Positions 23,216 to 31,881 of a stretch of 64,000 nt of DNA are shown here, one piece after another. A program made the translations under genes and the position numbers. Numbering within the stretch: the stretch's first letter is position 1; each line of letters starts with the position of its first letter. The notes below the pieces were generated by a model. The model saw only the letters and a list, made by a program, of their open reading frames with translations. It did not search any database and was not told the origin of the DNA. Source of the stretch: Aestuariivirga sp. (GTDB lineage Bacteria; Pseudomonadota; Alphaproteobacteria; Rhizobiales; Aestuariivirgaceae); assembly GCF_020252395.1 (NCBI RefSeq), contig NZ_JADCDB010000002.1, positions 291,927-355,926 of the forward strand. The letters are read 5' to 3'.

Positions 23216-24670
23216 TCACGAACCCAGAATGCAGTCCGCGGCTTTTTCCGCCACCATCATCACCGCTGCGTTGATGTTGACGGTGACGAGCGAGGCGAAG
23301 ACGGAGGCGTCCGCGATGAACAGCCCATCGACCCCCATCACCTTCAGTTCCGGCGTCACCACGCGCCCGATCGCCGCCGTGCAGCAGGGGTGATAGACCG
23401 TTTCGCAGACGCTGCGGATATAGGCGCGCCAGTCGTCGTCCGTCTGCACGGAAGGGCCGGGATGCACCTCCGCGCGGCACAGCGCCTGCATGGCCTTCGT
23501 CTGCCCGAGCCTGCGGGTGAACTTCAGTGCCTCGGCCAGCAGGCCGAGGTCTGATGGGTCATCGAAATAATTGAGCGCGATCTCCGGCTTGTCCGTCATC
23601 GCGGGGCCCGAGAGCCGCACCGATCCCTCGCTCTTGGCCCGCGTCACGTTGGGCGAGGCTTTCACCGCTGGACCCTTGGTCGCCAGCCGCGCGTCATCAT
23701 ATTTTTCCCGCACGCGCAGTCCGAAGTGGAACAGGATGTCGGGTGCGGGCGCGCGCCTCTCCAGCTGAAGCATCATCGTCGCCTCGAAGGGGCAAATCTC
23801 CCACCCCGAAACCTGCTCGTGCGTTTCCCACACCACGGGTGCGGCCACGTGGTCGCGCAGGTGACGTCCGAGATGCGGCATGTCGCGGATCACCGCGATG
23901 CCATGATCCTTGAGTTGCGCCGCAGGCCCCAGCCCCGACAGCATCATCAGTTGCGGCGTCTGGATCGATCCCGCCGCCAGCACCACGGCGCGCGCCGCGC
24001 GGATCTCGCCGCGCGATGTTTCGGCGCCGGCCGCGCGGCCATTCTCGATGATGAGGCGGTTCGCCATGCACCGCGTCCGCACTTCCAAATGCTTCGGCAG
24101 GGCCGCGATGGGGTGGAGATAGGCCACCGAGGATGATTGCCGCAGACGCCCCTTTGCATTCAGCGGAAACAGCCCCACGCCCGGCCGCACCTCGCGGCCG
24201 AAATCGACCTCCTCGAGCCCGAGCTCCAGTCCGGCTTCGATGAAGCGGCGGCTCGCCGGGTGGCAGGGCGCGGTCTCGATGGCGATGGTCTCTGTGATGC
24301 GCTGCCAGTATTGCGCCATCGCAGCGGCATTCCAGCCTGTCGCGCCGAGCCTTTCCCATTCGTCGAAATCCGAATCGGGCGGGCGGATGAAGGCGCAGTC
24401 ATTGTGGTTGGCGCAGCCGCCCAGCAATTTGGCGCGCGCATAGTTGAGAACCGGCGGAGAGCCCGCAAGTGGCGCGGCGCGGAAGCCCCAGTCATAGTCC
24501 GCCGTCTGCTCGTCCAGCCGCGTTAGATCGACTGCCGCTGGGTCACCCTCGTCGCTCTTGCCGGCTTCGACAAGGATGATTCGGCCCGAGGTCCTCTCAG
24601 CCAGCCGCCGCGCGACGACGGCTCCGGAGGAGCCGCCGCCAATGATGAGGTAGTCGCAGTGTGTTGCCAT
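23216..24670 (-). CDS. GMC-family FAD-dependent oxidoreductase (choline dehydrogenase-like)
   Basis: This 484-residue enzyme begins with the FAD-binding loop YLIIGGGSSGAVVARRLAERTSGRI. GMC signature 1 is seen in NYARAKLLGGCANHNDCAFIRPP, and signature 2 in VLAAGSIQTPQLMMLSGLGP. The C-terminal active-site region reads YHPCCTAAIGRV (His) and NINAAVMMVAEKAAD (Asn as partner of the catalytic His). These enzymes oxidise alcohols; the substrate here cannot be told. It is a little shorter than bacterial choline dehydrogenases (about 530-550). No partner gene is next to it. Confidence 0.9.
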   Translation of the reverse strand: MATHCDYLIIGGGSSGAVVARRLAERTSGRIILVEAGKSDEGDPAAVDLTRLDEQTADYDWGFRAAPLAGSPPVLNYARAKLLGGCANHNDCAFIRPPDSDFDEWERLGATGWNAAAMAQYWQRITETIAIETAPCHPASRRFIEAGLELGLEEVDFGREVRPGVGLFPLNAKGRLRQSSSVAYLHPIAALPKHLEVRTRCMANRLIIENGRAAGAETSRGEIRAARAVVLAAGSIQTPQLMMLSGLGPAAQLKDHGIAVIRDMPHLGRHLRDHVAAPVVWETHEQVSGWEICPFEATMMLQLERRAPAPDILFHFGLRVREKYDDARLATKGPAVKASPNVTRAKSEGSVRLSGPAMTDKPEIALNYFDDPSDLGLLAEALKFTRRLGQTKAMQALCRAEVHPGPSVQTDDDWRAYIRSVCETVYHPCCTAAIGRVVTPELKVMGVDGLFIADASVFASLVTVNINAAVMMVAEKAADCILGS

Positions 24671-24733
24671 GGCTGGAGAGCGTAAGGCCCGAGACCTTGC
24701 CCGCGCCAGTGCCGAACAGCGTGAGGGGGCAAG

Positions 24734-25147
24734 TCAATTCCCGAAAACGCGCGCTGTCCACCTGTTGGCGATCGAGCCATTGCTGTCATTGTAGCAGAGG
24801 CCGCGGTCCGGATAGCAGACCACGCCGCCGGTCGGGCTGAAAGGCCTGGCATAGGCGGGGCGATAGACCGGCTGCGGATAATAGGCCGGATAGGGTTGCG
24901 CATAGAGATAGGGCTGCGGCGGCGGATAGGCGTGGTAGCGCGGCGGATAATATGGACGATTGCGGTTGGCGCTGTCGGCGATGGCGGCGCCGATGGCAAG
25001 CCCCGCGATGCCGCCGATGATGGCCGCTCCCGTGCTGTTGATGTGCTTGTCGGCGCGCGCGCCCGGAGCCGAGGCGGCCAGCAGGATCACGGCTGCTGCG
25101 GCAGCAACAAGGCGGGAGGGGAGGGCGGGGATAAGCTGATGAAACAA
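24734..25147 (-). CDS. Secreted Tyr/Pro-rich protein with glycine-zipper segment
   Basis: This 137-residue protein has a signal peptide cleaved near ARA-DK (residues about 1-32). A glycine-zipper-like hydrophobic stretch follows (AAIIGGIAGLAIGAAIADSA, about 40-60), then a Tyr/Pro-rich region (RPYYPPRYHAYPPPQPYLYAQPYPAYYPQPVYRP). The end has two Cys (GGVVCYPDRGLCYNDSNG) that may form a disulfide. Proteins of this form are common in the periplasm or outer membrane of Hyphomicrobiales; no function is known to me. Confidence 0.72.
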   Translation of the reverse strand: MFHQLIPALPSRLVAAAAAVILLAASAPGARADKHINSTGAAIIGGIAGLAIGAAIADSANRNRPYYPPRYHAYPPPQPYLYAQPYPAYYPQPVYRPAYARPFSPTGGVVCYPDRGLCYNDSNGSIANRWTARVFGN

Positions 25148-25280
25148 GTTAGCCTCCTGAGCTAATCGCGTAGATAGCGTGCCGTTGCGGCGTCGCCGCG
25201 ACGGTAATGTGGCAGCAGCATGGAACAGGCTGCTTCGGGTCTTGTTCTACCGGATCGCCGATGAACGGCGGCTGAACGGC

Positions 25281-26168
25281 TCAGGCCGCCTTGGACTTTG
25301 GCCGCACCGCGTTGGTGTAGCTGTCCATCATGGCGCGGCTGATATTGCCGGGCTTGAAGCTGTAGGGGCCTATCCCGGCGACCGGCGTCACCTCGGCCGC
25401 CGAGCCCACGATGAAGCATTCGTTGAAGCTGGGAAGTTCTTCCGGCATGATCCGGCGCTCGATCACCTCGAGGCCCTGTTCCCTGGCGAGATGAATCACA
25501 GTCTGGCGGGTGATGCCGTTGAGGAAGCAGTCGGCGATCGGTGTATGGATGGCGCCGTCACGGGTGAAGAAGATGTTGGCGCCGGTGCATTCGGCAACGC
25601 GGCCCTGCCAGTCCAGCATCATGGCGTCGGCATAGCCCTTCTTCTCCGCCTTGTGCTTGGAGATGGTGCAGATCATGTAGAGGCCGGCGGCCTTGGCGTG
25701 GACTGGCGCGCAAGCGGGGTCAGGCCGGCGATAATCCGCGATGTCGAGTTTGATGCCCTTCATCTTGGTTTCGGGATCGAACATCGAGGGCCACGCCCAT
25801 GTGGCGATCGCCACGTGAATCTTGTTGTGCTGGGCGGAGACCGCCATCATCTCCGAGCCGCGCCAGGCCACGGGGCGGACATACTGGTCGCCGCCGCCAT
25901 TGAGCGCCACGACCTTGTCCTTGGCCGCGTTCAGTTCCTCGACCGAATAGGGGATCTCGAAATCCATGATTTCGGCCGACTTCTTGAAGCGGATCGAATG
26001 CTCCGCCGACTTGAAGATCACGCTGTCATAGGCGCGCTCGCCCTCGAACACGGAGGAGCCGTAATGCAGGCCGTGGGTCAGCACATGCACCTTGGCCTCT
26101 TTCCAGGGCACGATTTCGCCATTGAACCAGATCCAACCGTCGCGCTGGTCGAAGGGAATGGTTGCCAT
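25281..26168 (-). CDS. ilvE: Branched-chain amino acid aminotransferase
   Basis: This 295-residue PLP enzyme performs the last step of valine, leucine and isoleucine synthesis. Class IV aminotransferase features are WFNGEIVPWKEAKVHVLTHGLHYGSSVFEGERAY at the N-terminus, KHKAEKKGYADAMMLD with the PLP lysine region, and GITRQTVIHLAREQG. ECFIVGSAAEVTPVAGIGPY follows. The start chosen (MATIPFDQRD) has AGGAG 9 bases upstream; a start 12 codons earlier is unlikely. It is divergent from a MarR regulator, with a 7-bp inverted repeat between them. Confidence 0.94.
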   Translation of the reverse strand: MATIPFDQRDGWIWFNGEIVPWKEAKVHVLTHGLHYGSSVFEGERAYDSVIFKSAEHSIRFKKSAEIMDFEIPYSVEELNAAKDKVVALNGGGDQYVRPVAWRGSEMMAVSAQHNKIHVAIATWAWPSMFDPETKMKGIKLDIADYRRPDPACAPVHAKAAGLYMICTISKHKAEKKGYADAMMLDWQGRVAECTGANIFFTRDGAIHTPIADCFLNGITRQTVIHLAREQGLEVIERRIMPEELPSFNECFIVGSAAEVTPVAGIGPYSFKPGNISRAMMDSYTNAVRPKSKAA

Positions 26169-26245
26169 GGTGTGCTGCTCCTGTCCGGGGTGTAAGGGCG
26201 CCAAGGGGCTGATTTTTCAGCTTTTCGCGCCTTTTTTGCATTTTC

Positions 26246-26267
26246 GGCTGGCCAAGCGTAGCCAGCC
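26246..26267. promoter_or_regulatory. Inverted repeat between ilvE and the MarR gene, possible operator
   Basis: GGCTGGC, 8-base spacer, GCCAGCC: perfect 7-bp arms in the divergent intergenic region about 18 bases before the MarR start. It could be an operator or a small hairpin. Binding by the MarR protein is a guess from position. Confidence 0.4.
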
Positions 26268-26284
26268 TGGGTAAATATGTCAAT

Positions 26285-26815
26285 ATGGCTGACGTAATTT
26301 CTGCCCAGGGAATGGGCGATCACCACTTGAGCGAGCAGGAGACGGTGGCGCTCGTCGAGCTGATGTTTTTTGCCTACCGCGATTTCGTGTCGGATCCGGA
26401 CGAGATTCTGGGCACATACGGCTTCGGCCGGGCTCACCACCGGGTGCTGCATTTCGTCGGGCGCGACCCCGGAATGACCGTTCAGCAACTCCTCGACATT
26501 CTGCAGATCACCAAGCAGAGCCTCGGCCGCGTGTTGAAGGAGCTGATCGACAAGGGCTATGTCTTCCAGAAGGAGGGCGAGGCCGACCGCCGCCAGCGCC
26601 TGCTTTATCTCACCGAAGCGGGCGAGGAATTGCGCCAGCGCCTGATGGGCCCGCAGATCAGCCGCATCCGCCGCGCCGTGGCGCTGCCGGAGGGCAATGC
26701 CGCGCATCTTTACCGCAAGGTGCTGTATCAAATGGTCTCGCCCGCCAACCGCGATGCGGTTCTCGACTGGATCGGCCGCGCGAGCCTGCCCGGTGACACG
26801 CAAGATGGTGGATGA
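26285..26815 (+). CDS. MarR-family transcriptional regulator
   Basis: This 176-residue protein has a central winged-helix domain (GRAHHRVLHFVGRDPGMTVQQLLDILQITKQSLGRVLKELIDKGYVFQKEGEADRRQRLLYLTEAGEEL, about 46-120). The DRR-x-R wing is typical of MarR. Helices on both sides would form the dimer. It is divergent from ilvE and overlaps the response regulator gene that follows, so it is co-transcribed with a two-component system. The ligand and targets are unknown. Confidence 0.9.
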   Translation: MADVISAQGMGDHHLSEQETVALVELMFFAYRDFVSDPDEILGTYGFGRAHHRVLHFVGRDPGMTVQQLLDILQITKQSLGRVLKELIDKGYVFQKEGEADRRQRLLYLTEAGEELRQRLMGPQISRIRRAVALPEGNAAHLYRKVLYQMVSPANRDAVLDWIGRASLPGDTQDGG

Positions 26816-27488
26816 CCTGCCGCACATCCTGGTGGTCGACGACGACCGCCGCATCCGTAACCTGCTCCAGGCCTATCTCACGGAGAACGGCTTCCGCATT
26901 TCCGTGGCGGCCAGTGCGGCGGAAGCGCGCGAGCGCATGCGCATCGTCGCCTTCGACCTCGTGGTGCTCGACATCATGATGCCGGGCGAGACAGGGCTCT
27001 CCCTCACCGGGTGGCTCCGCGCCGAGGGCAATGCCGTGCCGGTGCTCATGCTCTCCGCATTGGCCGAAGCCTCCGACCGTATCGCCGGCCTCGAGACGGG
27101 GAGCGACGACTATCTCGCCAAGCCCTTCGAGCCGCGCGAGCTCTTGCTGCGCATCCGCGGCCTCCTGAAGCGGCAGGAGCAGACGGCCCGCGCCCAGCCG
27201 GAGGTGGCTTTCGGCCCTTTCATCTTCCATGTCCAGCGCGGCGAATTGCGCAAGGGGGCAGAGCTGATCCGCCTCACCACGCGCGAGCGCGAATTCCTGA
27301 GGACACTCGCCGCCAATGCCAACACCACGGTGACGCGCGGCGACTTGGCGCCCGAGGGCTTGGAGGAGGGGGCGCGCAGCGTCGACGTCCAGATCAACCG
27401 GCTGCGCCAGAAGATCGAGGACGATCCCTCGAACCCCGTCTATCTCCAGACGGTGCGCGGTGCGGGCTATGTGCTGCACGCCGGCTGA
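26805..27488 (+). CDS. OmpR/PhoB-family response regulator
   Basis: The start chosen (MVDDLPHILVVDDD) overlaps the end of the MarR gene and gives 227 residues. The receiver domain has the acidic pocket VVDDD, phospho-acceptor Asp56 in VVLDIMMPG, and Lys107 in YLAKPFEPREL. The C-terminal winged helix (TTREREFLRTLAANANTTVTRGDLAPE...RSVDVQINRLRQKIEDDPSNPVYLQTVRGAGYVLHAG) is of the OmpR class. The histidine kinase follows after 15 bases and should be its partner. Confidence 0.93.
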   Translation: MVDDLPHILVVDDDRRIRNLLQAYLTENGFRISVAASAAEARERMRIVAFDLVVLDIMMPGETGLSLTGWLRAEGNAVPVLMLSALAEASDRIAGLETGSDDYLAKPFEPRELLLRIRGLLKRQEQTARAQPEVAFGPFIFHVQRGELRKGAELIRLTTREREFLRTLAANANTTVTRGDLAPEGLEEGARSVDVQINRLRQKIEDDPSNPVYLQTVRGAGYVLHAG

Positions 27489-27503
27489 GCTAGGCTGAGC
27501 GCC

Positions 27504-28844
27504 ATGGCACAGAACTGGCTCTACAGCCGTTTCAACGCTTTCCTCGAGCGCCACATGCCCGAGGGCCTGTTCCCGCGCGCCCTCATCATCCTCGTGGCGC
27601 CCGTGGTGCTGCTGCAGACCATCATGACCGGCCTCATCCTGGAGCGCCACTTCGAGAACGTGACGCGGCTTCTCGCCCGATCCTACGCGCGCGACGTGGC
27701 CTTGCTGGTGCAGCTCTATGACGGGTCCGACAAGAGCGCGGCAGCCAGGGAGCGCATCGAAAAGCTGGCGAACGGAACCCTGGGCCTCGGCCTCACCATC
27801 GTGCGCGGCGAATTGCCGGAGCCGCCGCCCACGCCCTTCTTCTCGCGCGCCGACACGCGGCTGACGCGCGAGTTCACGGTGCAGCTGAACCGCCCGTTCT
27901 GGCTCGACATCAGCCAGCAGCCGGATTTCGTCGAGGTCAAGGTGCTGGCCGCACCCGGCGTGATCTTCGACTTCCGCACCCGGGGCGAGCGTACTTTCGC
28001 CACTTCCACCGGCTTCCTGCTCGCGCTCATGCTGCTGTCCTCCGTGCTCCTTCTCGGCATCGCGACGATCTTCCTGCGCAACCAGATCCGCCCCATCACC
28101 GATCTCGCCCGCGCCGCGCAAAGCTTCGGCACGGGGCGCGATCTCGGGGCCTTCCGTCCGCGCGGCGCGCGCGAGGTGAAGGCGGCGGGCGAGGCCTTCC
28201 TCGACATGCGGGACCGTATCGCCAAACAGGTGGAGCAGCGCACCGCCATGCTCGCCGGCGTCAGCCACGACCTCCGCACCATTCTCACCCGCTTCAAGCT
28301 GGAACTCGCCGTGCTGGGCGATGGTCCCAAGGTGCAGCCGCTGAAAGAGGACGTGGACGAGATGCAGCGCATGCTCGAGGCCTACATGGCCTTCGTCAAG
28401 GGCGATGCCGGCGAGAGCCCGCAGGAGACCGATCTCGCTGCCCTCGTCCAGAATGCCGCGCGCGCCTGCCGCGACGGGACTTGCGAGATCGATGTGCCGG
28501 CGGGCCAGATGGTGCGGGTCAAGCCCAATGCCTTCGGCCGGCTCCTCGCCAACCTCATCGGCAATGCCGTGCGCTATGCCCGGACCGTGAAGGTGACCGC
28601 CACGGTGGCCAATCACATGCTGACGCTGCTGGTCGACGACGATGGCCCGGGCATCCCGCCGGACAAGCGGGCGGATGCCTTCCGGCCCTTCGTGCGCCTC
28701 GACAATGCCCGCAATCTCGACGAGACGGGAACGGGCCTGGGCCTGGCCATCGCGCTCGACATTGCCCGCGCCCATGGCGGCGAACTGTCCTTGGCGGATA
28801 GTCCGAAAGGCGGACTTCGCGCCGTCGTCCAAATCCCTGTATAA
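27504..28844 (+). CDS. Sensor histidine kinase, EnvZ-like
   Basis: This 446-residue membrane kinase has TM1 at about residues 24-44 (ALIILVAPVVLLQTIMTGLIL), a periplasmic domain, TM2 at about 170-192 (STGFLLALMLLSSVLLLGIATIFL) and a HAMP linker. The phospho-accepting His255 lies in LAGVSHDLRTILTRFKLEL. The ATP-binding domain has NLIGNAVRY (N box), VDDDGPGIPPDKR (G1) and GTGLGLAIA (G2). The layout matches EnvZ, suggesting a role in sensing envelope or osmotic conditions. It is encoded after its regulator. Confidence 0.93.
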   Translation: MAQNWLYSRFNAFLERHMPEGLFPRALIILVAPVVLLQTIMTGLILERHFENVTRLLARSYARDVALLVQLYDGSDKSAAARERIEKLANGTLGLGLTIVRGELPEPPPTPFFSRADTRLTREFTVQLNRPFWLDISQQPDFVEVKVLAAPGVIFDFRTRGERTFATSTGFLLALMLLSSVLLLGIATIFLRNQIRPITDLARAAQSFGTGRDLGAFRPRGAREVKAAGEAFLDMRDRIAKQVEQRTAMLAGVSHDLRTILTRFKLELAVLGDGPKVQPLKEDVDEMQRMLEAYMAFVKGDAGESPQETDLAALVQNAARACRDGTCEIDVPAGQMVRVKPNAFGRLLANLIGNAVRYARTVKVTATVANHMLTLLVDDDGPGIPPDKRADAFRPFVRLDNARNLDETGTGLGLAIALDIARAHGGELSLADSPKGGLRAVVQIPV

Positions 28845-28854
28845 GCCGCCGGTC

Positions 28855-29322
28855 ATGGATTATCGCCTCGACCCGCTCTGGCTCAAGCTCAACCTGATGA
28901 ACGCTGATGGCCTTCAGGCCTTCGCGCCGCTCATGGAGATGATGCGGAAGCAGATGGGCCAGAACGCCGAAACGGCGCAGCGCGTCATCGAGGAATACCG
29001 CAAGTTCCTGTTCCTCGCCATGCGCGCCGGCCACCATGTGATCCCGCCCGGCCCCGTCAACGACGTCTGGATGCTTCATCTCCAGAACGCCCAGAACTAC
29101 TGGGAGAACTTGGGGTCGATGATCGCCGAGCGACCGGAGGCCCAGAGCGTCGAGGTGAAGCAGTTCGCCTCCATGGCCGATGCCTGGAAGGCAACGCTCG
29201 AATCCTATGAGAAGATCTTCGGTATGAAGCCCCCCATGGACATCTGGGGTCAGGGCCCCGCCGCCGAGAATCCCTGGATGCAGGCCATCAACGGCTGGAA
29301 AAAGATGTTCGGGCTGGGCTGA
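28855..29322 (+). CDS. Conserved hypothetical protein (155 aa) with GRDP-like motif
   Basis: The start chosen (MDYRLDPLWLKLNLMNADGLQ) lies 8 bases after the kinase stop, so it is probably in the same operon. The protein is helical and soluble, without a signal peptide. HHVIPPGPVNDVWMLHLQNAQNYW at about residues 61-84 recalls the P-x-x-x-V-D-x-V-W-H-x-H-L motif of DUF1399/glycine-rich-domain proteins, with Met in place of one His. The rest is not recognised. A role in signalling with the kinase is only suggested by adjacency. Confidence 0.6.
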   Translation: MDYRLDPLWLKLNLMNADGLQAFAPLMEMMRKQMGQNAETAQRVIEEYRKFLFLAMRAGHHVIPPGPVNDVWMLHLQNAQNYWENLGSMIAERPEAQSVEVKQFASMADAWKATLESYEKIFGMKPPMDIWGQGPAAENPWMQAINGWKKMFGLG

Positions 29323-29624
29323 GGCCCGGTCTTCCGGCATTCCAACATTGGCGTCATTCCGGCGAAGGATGGAATCCCGCTTTGCCTGCCGGAATGGGAA
29401 GACGGCGAACGAAACAAGCATCGCCACCAACAGCCGCCACAAAGCGCCGAGCATCATCCGTCCTCACCTTTCCACGGACCCCCGGCGAACCCCATCCCTC
29501 ATGCCGTCATCCCAGCTTTCGCTGGGATGACGGCAATTAGCGGATTTCGGGAGAATGCCCTTTCATAGCACAACGAGCGCGCGCTGTCAAGGACTAAATT
29601 CCGCAAAGCTTGAATTCCTATCCC
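29323..29624. other. Intergenic region with repeat-like sequences
   Basis: About 300 bases without a gene. Segments such as GTCATTCCGGCGAAGGATGGAATC (around 29352-29375) look like pieces of dispersed extragenic palindromes, and a perfect hairpin lies at 29502-29535. The last 90 bases are A+T-richer. Confidence 0.6.
29502..29535. repeat. Perfect 15-bp inverted repeat with TTTC loop
   Basis: TGCCGTCATCCCAGC, loop TTTC, GCTGGGATGACGGCA. The GTCATCCCAGC...GCTGGGATGAC form is typical of dispersed extragenic palindromes of alphaproteobacteria. No T-run follows, so it is not a simple terminator. It lies between two convergent gene ends and may mark a mobile repeat. Confidence 0.85.
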
Positions 29625-29960
29625 CTAATAAAGCCTTCCGCCATTCGGCACCGGGCGCTCCACCGCCACCAGCACCACGTCGCCCTCGCCGTCGGGGAAG
29701 CCCAGGGTGAGCACTTCCGACATGAACTTGCCGATCTGGCGCGGCGGGAAGTTCACCACCGCCGCCACCTGGCGGCCCACCAGCGTCTCCGGTGTGTAAT
29801 ATTTCGTGACCTGGGCGGAGGATTTCTTCACCCCGATCTCCGGCCCGAAGTCGATCTTCAGCTTGAACGCCGGTTTCCGCGCCTCCGGAAAGGGCTCGAC
29901 CCCGATGATGGTGCCGACCCGAACATCAATCTTCAGGAAATCGTCGAAAGTCGCCGTCAT
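29625..29960 (-). CDS. csaA: CsaA-like tRNA-binding-domain protein
   Basis: This 111-residue protein is a single tRNA-binding OB fold of the CsaA family. Signatures are [35 protein letters not shown], then [47 protein letters not shown]. CsaA was described as a secretion chaperone in Bacillus, and homologues bind tRNA. The ATG of MTATFDDFL is preferred over one four codons upstream, which would overlap proC. It ends the csaA-proC-ybjN set on the minus strand. Confidence 0.9.
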   Translation of the reverse strand: MTATFDDFLKIDVRVGTIIGVEPFPEARKPAFKLKIDFGPEIGVKKSSAQVTKYYTPETLVGRQVAAVVNFPPRQIGKFMSEVLTLGFPDGEGDVVLVAVERPVPNGGRLY

Positions 29961-29968
29961 GGCAATCC

Positions 29969-30790
29969 TCAACTGGCCAGTTCGCGCGAGCGGCGCAGGG
30001 CGGCGGCCACCGCCTTCTCGAACAGCGGCCCCATGCCGGAGCCCGGGTCCATCAGCACCTGGAGGGCTTCATAGGTCGTGCCCTTGGGCGAGGTCACGTT
30101 CTGGCGCAGCACGCCCGCGTCGGCGCCGGACTGGCGCATCAGCTCGCCCGATCCCGCCACCGTGGCGCGGGCCAGTTGCACGGCGAGCTCTTTCGGAAGC
30201 CCCACCTTCTCGCCCGCCGCCGCGAGGCATTCGGTCAGATAGAACACGTAAGCCGGGCCCGAGCCCGAGACCGCCGTCACCGCATCGATCATCGACTCGT
30301 GCTCGACGGTGACGACCTCGCCCACCGCTTCGAGCAGGCTGCGGGCCAGCGCCAGCTGGACTGGCGTGACATGGGGGTTCGCCGCCATGGCGGTGATGCC
30401 GCGGCCCACGGCAGCCGGCGTATTGGGAATGGTGCGGACCACCGCGGCATCCGACCCGAAGTGCCGTTCATAGGAGGCGATGGTCTTGCCCGCCGCGACC
30501 GAGAGGACCAGCGGCTTCGAGGACTTGAGCGGGGCGACCTTGGGGAGGACCTCCTCCATCAGCTGCGGCTTGACCGCAATCACCACCACCTCGGCATCCG
30601 TGATCGTCGCGATCTCCGGATTGAGCCTTATGCCATGGCGTTCGATCAGCTCTTTCATCTCGGGCGGCGGGGCAGGGTCCAGCGCCACGATCTTCATAGG
30701 GTCGGCGCCGCCGGCGAGCCAGCCTTCAAGCATCGCGCCGCCCATCTTGCCGGCCCCCACCAGCACCAGCGTTCCGGCAAGCGTCACCAT
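29969..30790 (-). CDS. proC: Pyrroline-5-carboxylate reductase
   Basis: This 273-residue enzyme makes proline from pyrroline-5-carboxylate with NADPH. The Rossmann loop [18 protein letters not shown] is near the N-terminus, followed by [15 protein letters not shown] and [14 protein letters not shown]. The C-terminal family signature is seen as [34 protein letters not shown] and [14 protein letters not shown]. Its start overlaps the ybjN stop. Nothing is unusual. Confidence 0.95.
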   Translation of the reverse strand: MVTLAGTLVLVGAGKMGGAMLEGWLAGGADPMKIVALDPAPPPEMKELIERHGIRLNPEIATITDAEVVVIAVKPQLMEEVLPKVAPLKSSKPLVLSVAAGKTIASYERHFGSDAAVVRTIPNTPAAVGRGITAMAANPHVTPVQLALARSLLEAVGEVVTVEHESMIDAVTAVSGSGPAYVFYLTECLAAAGEKVGLPKELAVQLARATVAGSGELMRQSGADAGVLRQNVTSPKGTTYEALQVLMDPGSGMGPLFEKAVAAALRRSRELAS

Positions 30791-31299
30791 TACGCCTCAC
30801 CCCAGGTGTCGATCATCGCGGACTCCAGTGCCTCATTCGCCGTTTGGCCGGCCCAGACGACAAACTGTACGGCGGGAAAATAGCGCTCGCAGGTGCCGAC
30901 CGCAAAGCGGATCAGCGCCTCGCACTGGGCATCGTTCGCCTCGGCATTGCCGGCGAGCAGCAGGCTGTTGCGGAAAACGAGGCTGCCGTCCAGGCGCCAC
31001 AGGTCGAAGTGCCCGACGAGAAGCTGCTCGTTGATGCGCGCCAGCAGCCTTGCCACCTCGTCGCGGCGGCCGGGCGGCACCTTCGTCTCCAGGCTCACCG
31101 CCACGTGCAGGATCTCGAAATCGTCGCGCCAGTTGAACGAGATCGACATGCCGCTCCAGCCGCCGGACACTTCCATCGTCACTTCACGGGCATCGGTGCG
31201 CGAGACGGCCCAGTCATGGGCCGCGGCGATGCGTTCCACCCGGTCGAGCGGATTGCCGGGCTTTTCGTCGCGTTCAAGGGCCTCGAGGGCCATCGTCAT
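30790..31299 (-). CDS. YbjN-domain protein
   Basis: This 169-residue protein fits the YbjN family of putative sensory or chaperone-like proteins. Family-like parts are LDRVERIAAAHDWAVSRTDAREVTMEVSG, MSISFNWRDDFEILHVAVSLETKVPPGRRDEVARLLARINEQLLVGHFDLWRLDGSLVFRNSLLL, and the acidic C-terminus. It has the fold of type III secretion chaperones but no known partner here. It lies immediately upstream of proC with overlapping ends, an arrangement common in this group. Confidence 0.85.
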   Translation of the reverse strand: MTMALEALERDEKPGNPLDRVERIAAAHDWAVSRTDAREVTMEVSGGWSGMSISFNWRDDFEILHVAVSLETKVPPGRRDEVARLLARINEQLLVGHFDLWRLDGSLVFRNSLLLAGNAEANDAQCEALIRFAVGTCERYFPAVQFVVWAGQTANEALESAMIDTWGEA

Positions 31300-31482
31300 T
31301 CCTCCGCTGGCTGACGAATCATCCGCCGGGCCACGGAACGGAAACTGCCCAACCCACCGAGTCGCATCAAGTGAGGGGCGCCGGCTGGAGGCGATTCCTC
31401 CACAGGGGAATGATTTTTTTCCGCAGCGCTTGCAAAAACGATTGCGCCACCCGCCGATGGCGGAGAGCGCCCGGGCGGAGGC

Positions 31483-31761
31483 TCAGTCGGCGCGCGAGTC
31501 GGAGGCCCCGCCTGCGCCCAGCTTCGCTTCCAGCGCCGCGATCCGGGCATGGAGCGCCTCGTTTTCCTCCCGGGCCTTTGCGGCCATGGCCTTCACGGCC
31601 TCGAATTCCTCGCGCTTCACCAGTTCCATGTTGTTGAGCACGCGCTCCATTTGGGACTGCACGAGAGTGTCCACCTCGCGGCGCAAGCCCTGGGCCGCCC
31701 CGGCGGCATTGGTCATCAGCTTGGCCAGTTCGTCGAAGAAGCGGGTCTGCGTCGTGGTCAT
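31483..31761 (-). CDS. ubiK: UbiK-family ubiquinone biosynthesis accessory factor
   Basis: This 92-residue protein has the BMFP layout: an N-terminal helical part (RFFDELAKLMTNAAGAAQGLRREVDTLVQSQMERVLNNMELVKREEFEAVKAM) and a C-terminal coiled coil (NEALHARIAALEAKLG). UbiK supports ubiquinone synthesis, probably as a trimer interacting with lipids and UbiJ. It is encoded divergently from lgt. Function is inferred from the family, since the motif content is low. Confidence 0.85.
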   Translation of the reverse strand: MTTTQTRFFDELAKLMTNAAGAAQGLRREVDTLVQSQMERVLNNMELVKREEFEAVKAMAAKAREENEALHARIAALEAKLGAGGASDSRAD

Positions 31762-31881
31762 GGCGATATCCCTCGTTATCGAGTTTAGCTATGAGGTCTG
31801 GCTGGAGAGTTCAAGATGCCGCGTCGCCGCGCCTCCGGGCCGCCTTGACGGGGCAGAGGCCAGCCCCCAGTGTCCGCCGCC

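Noticed and set aside
26658..28856. A 732-codon open frame on the minus strand
   Set aside because: It lies antisense to the two-component genes, which carry clear catalytic motifs. It is a G+C-rich shadow frame with no recognisable domain.
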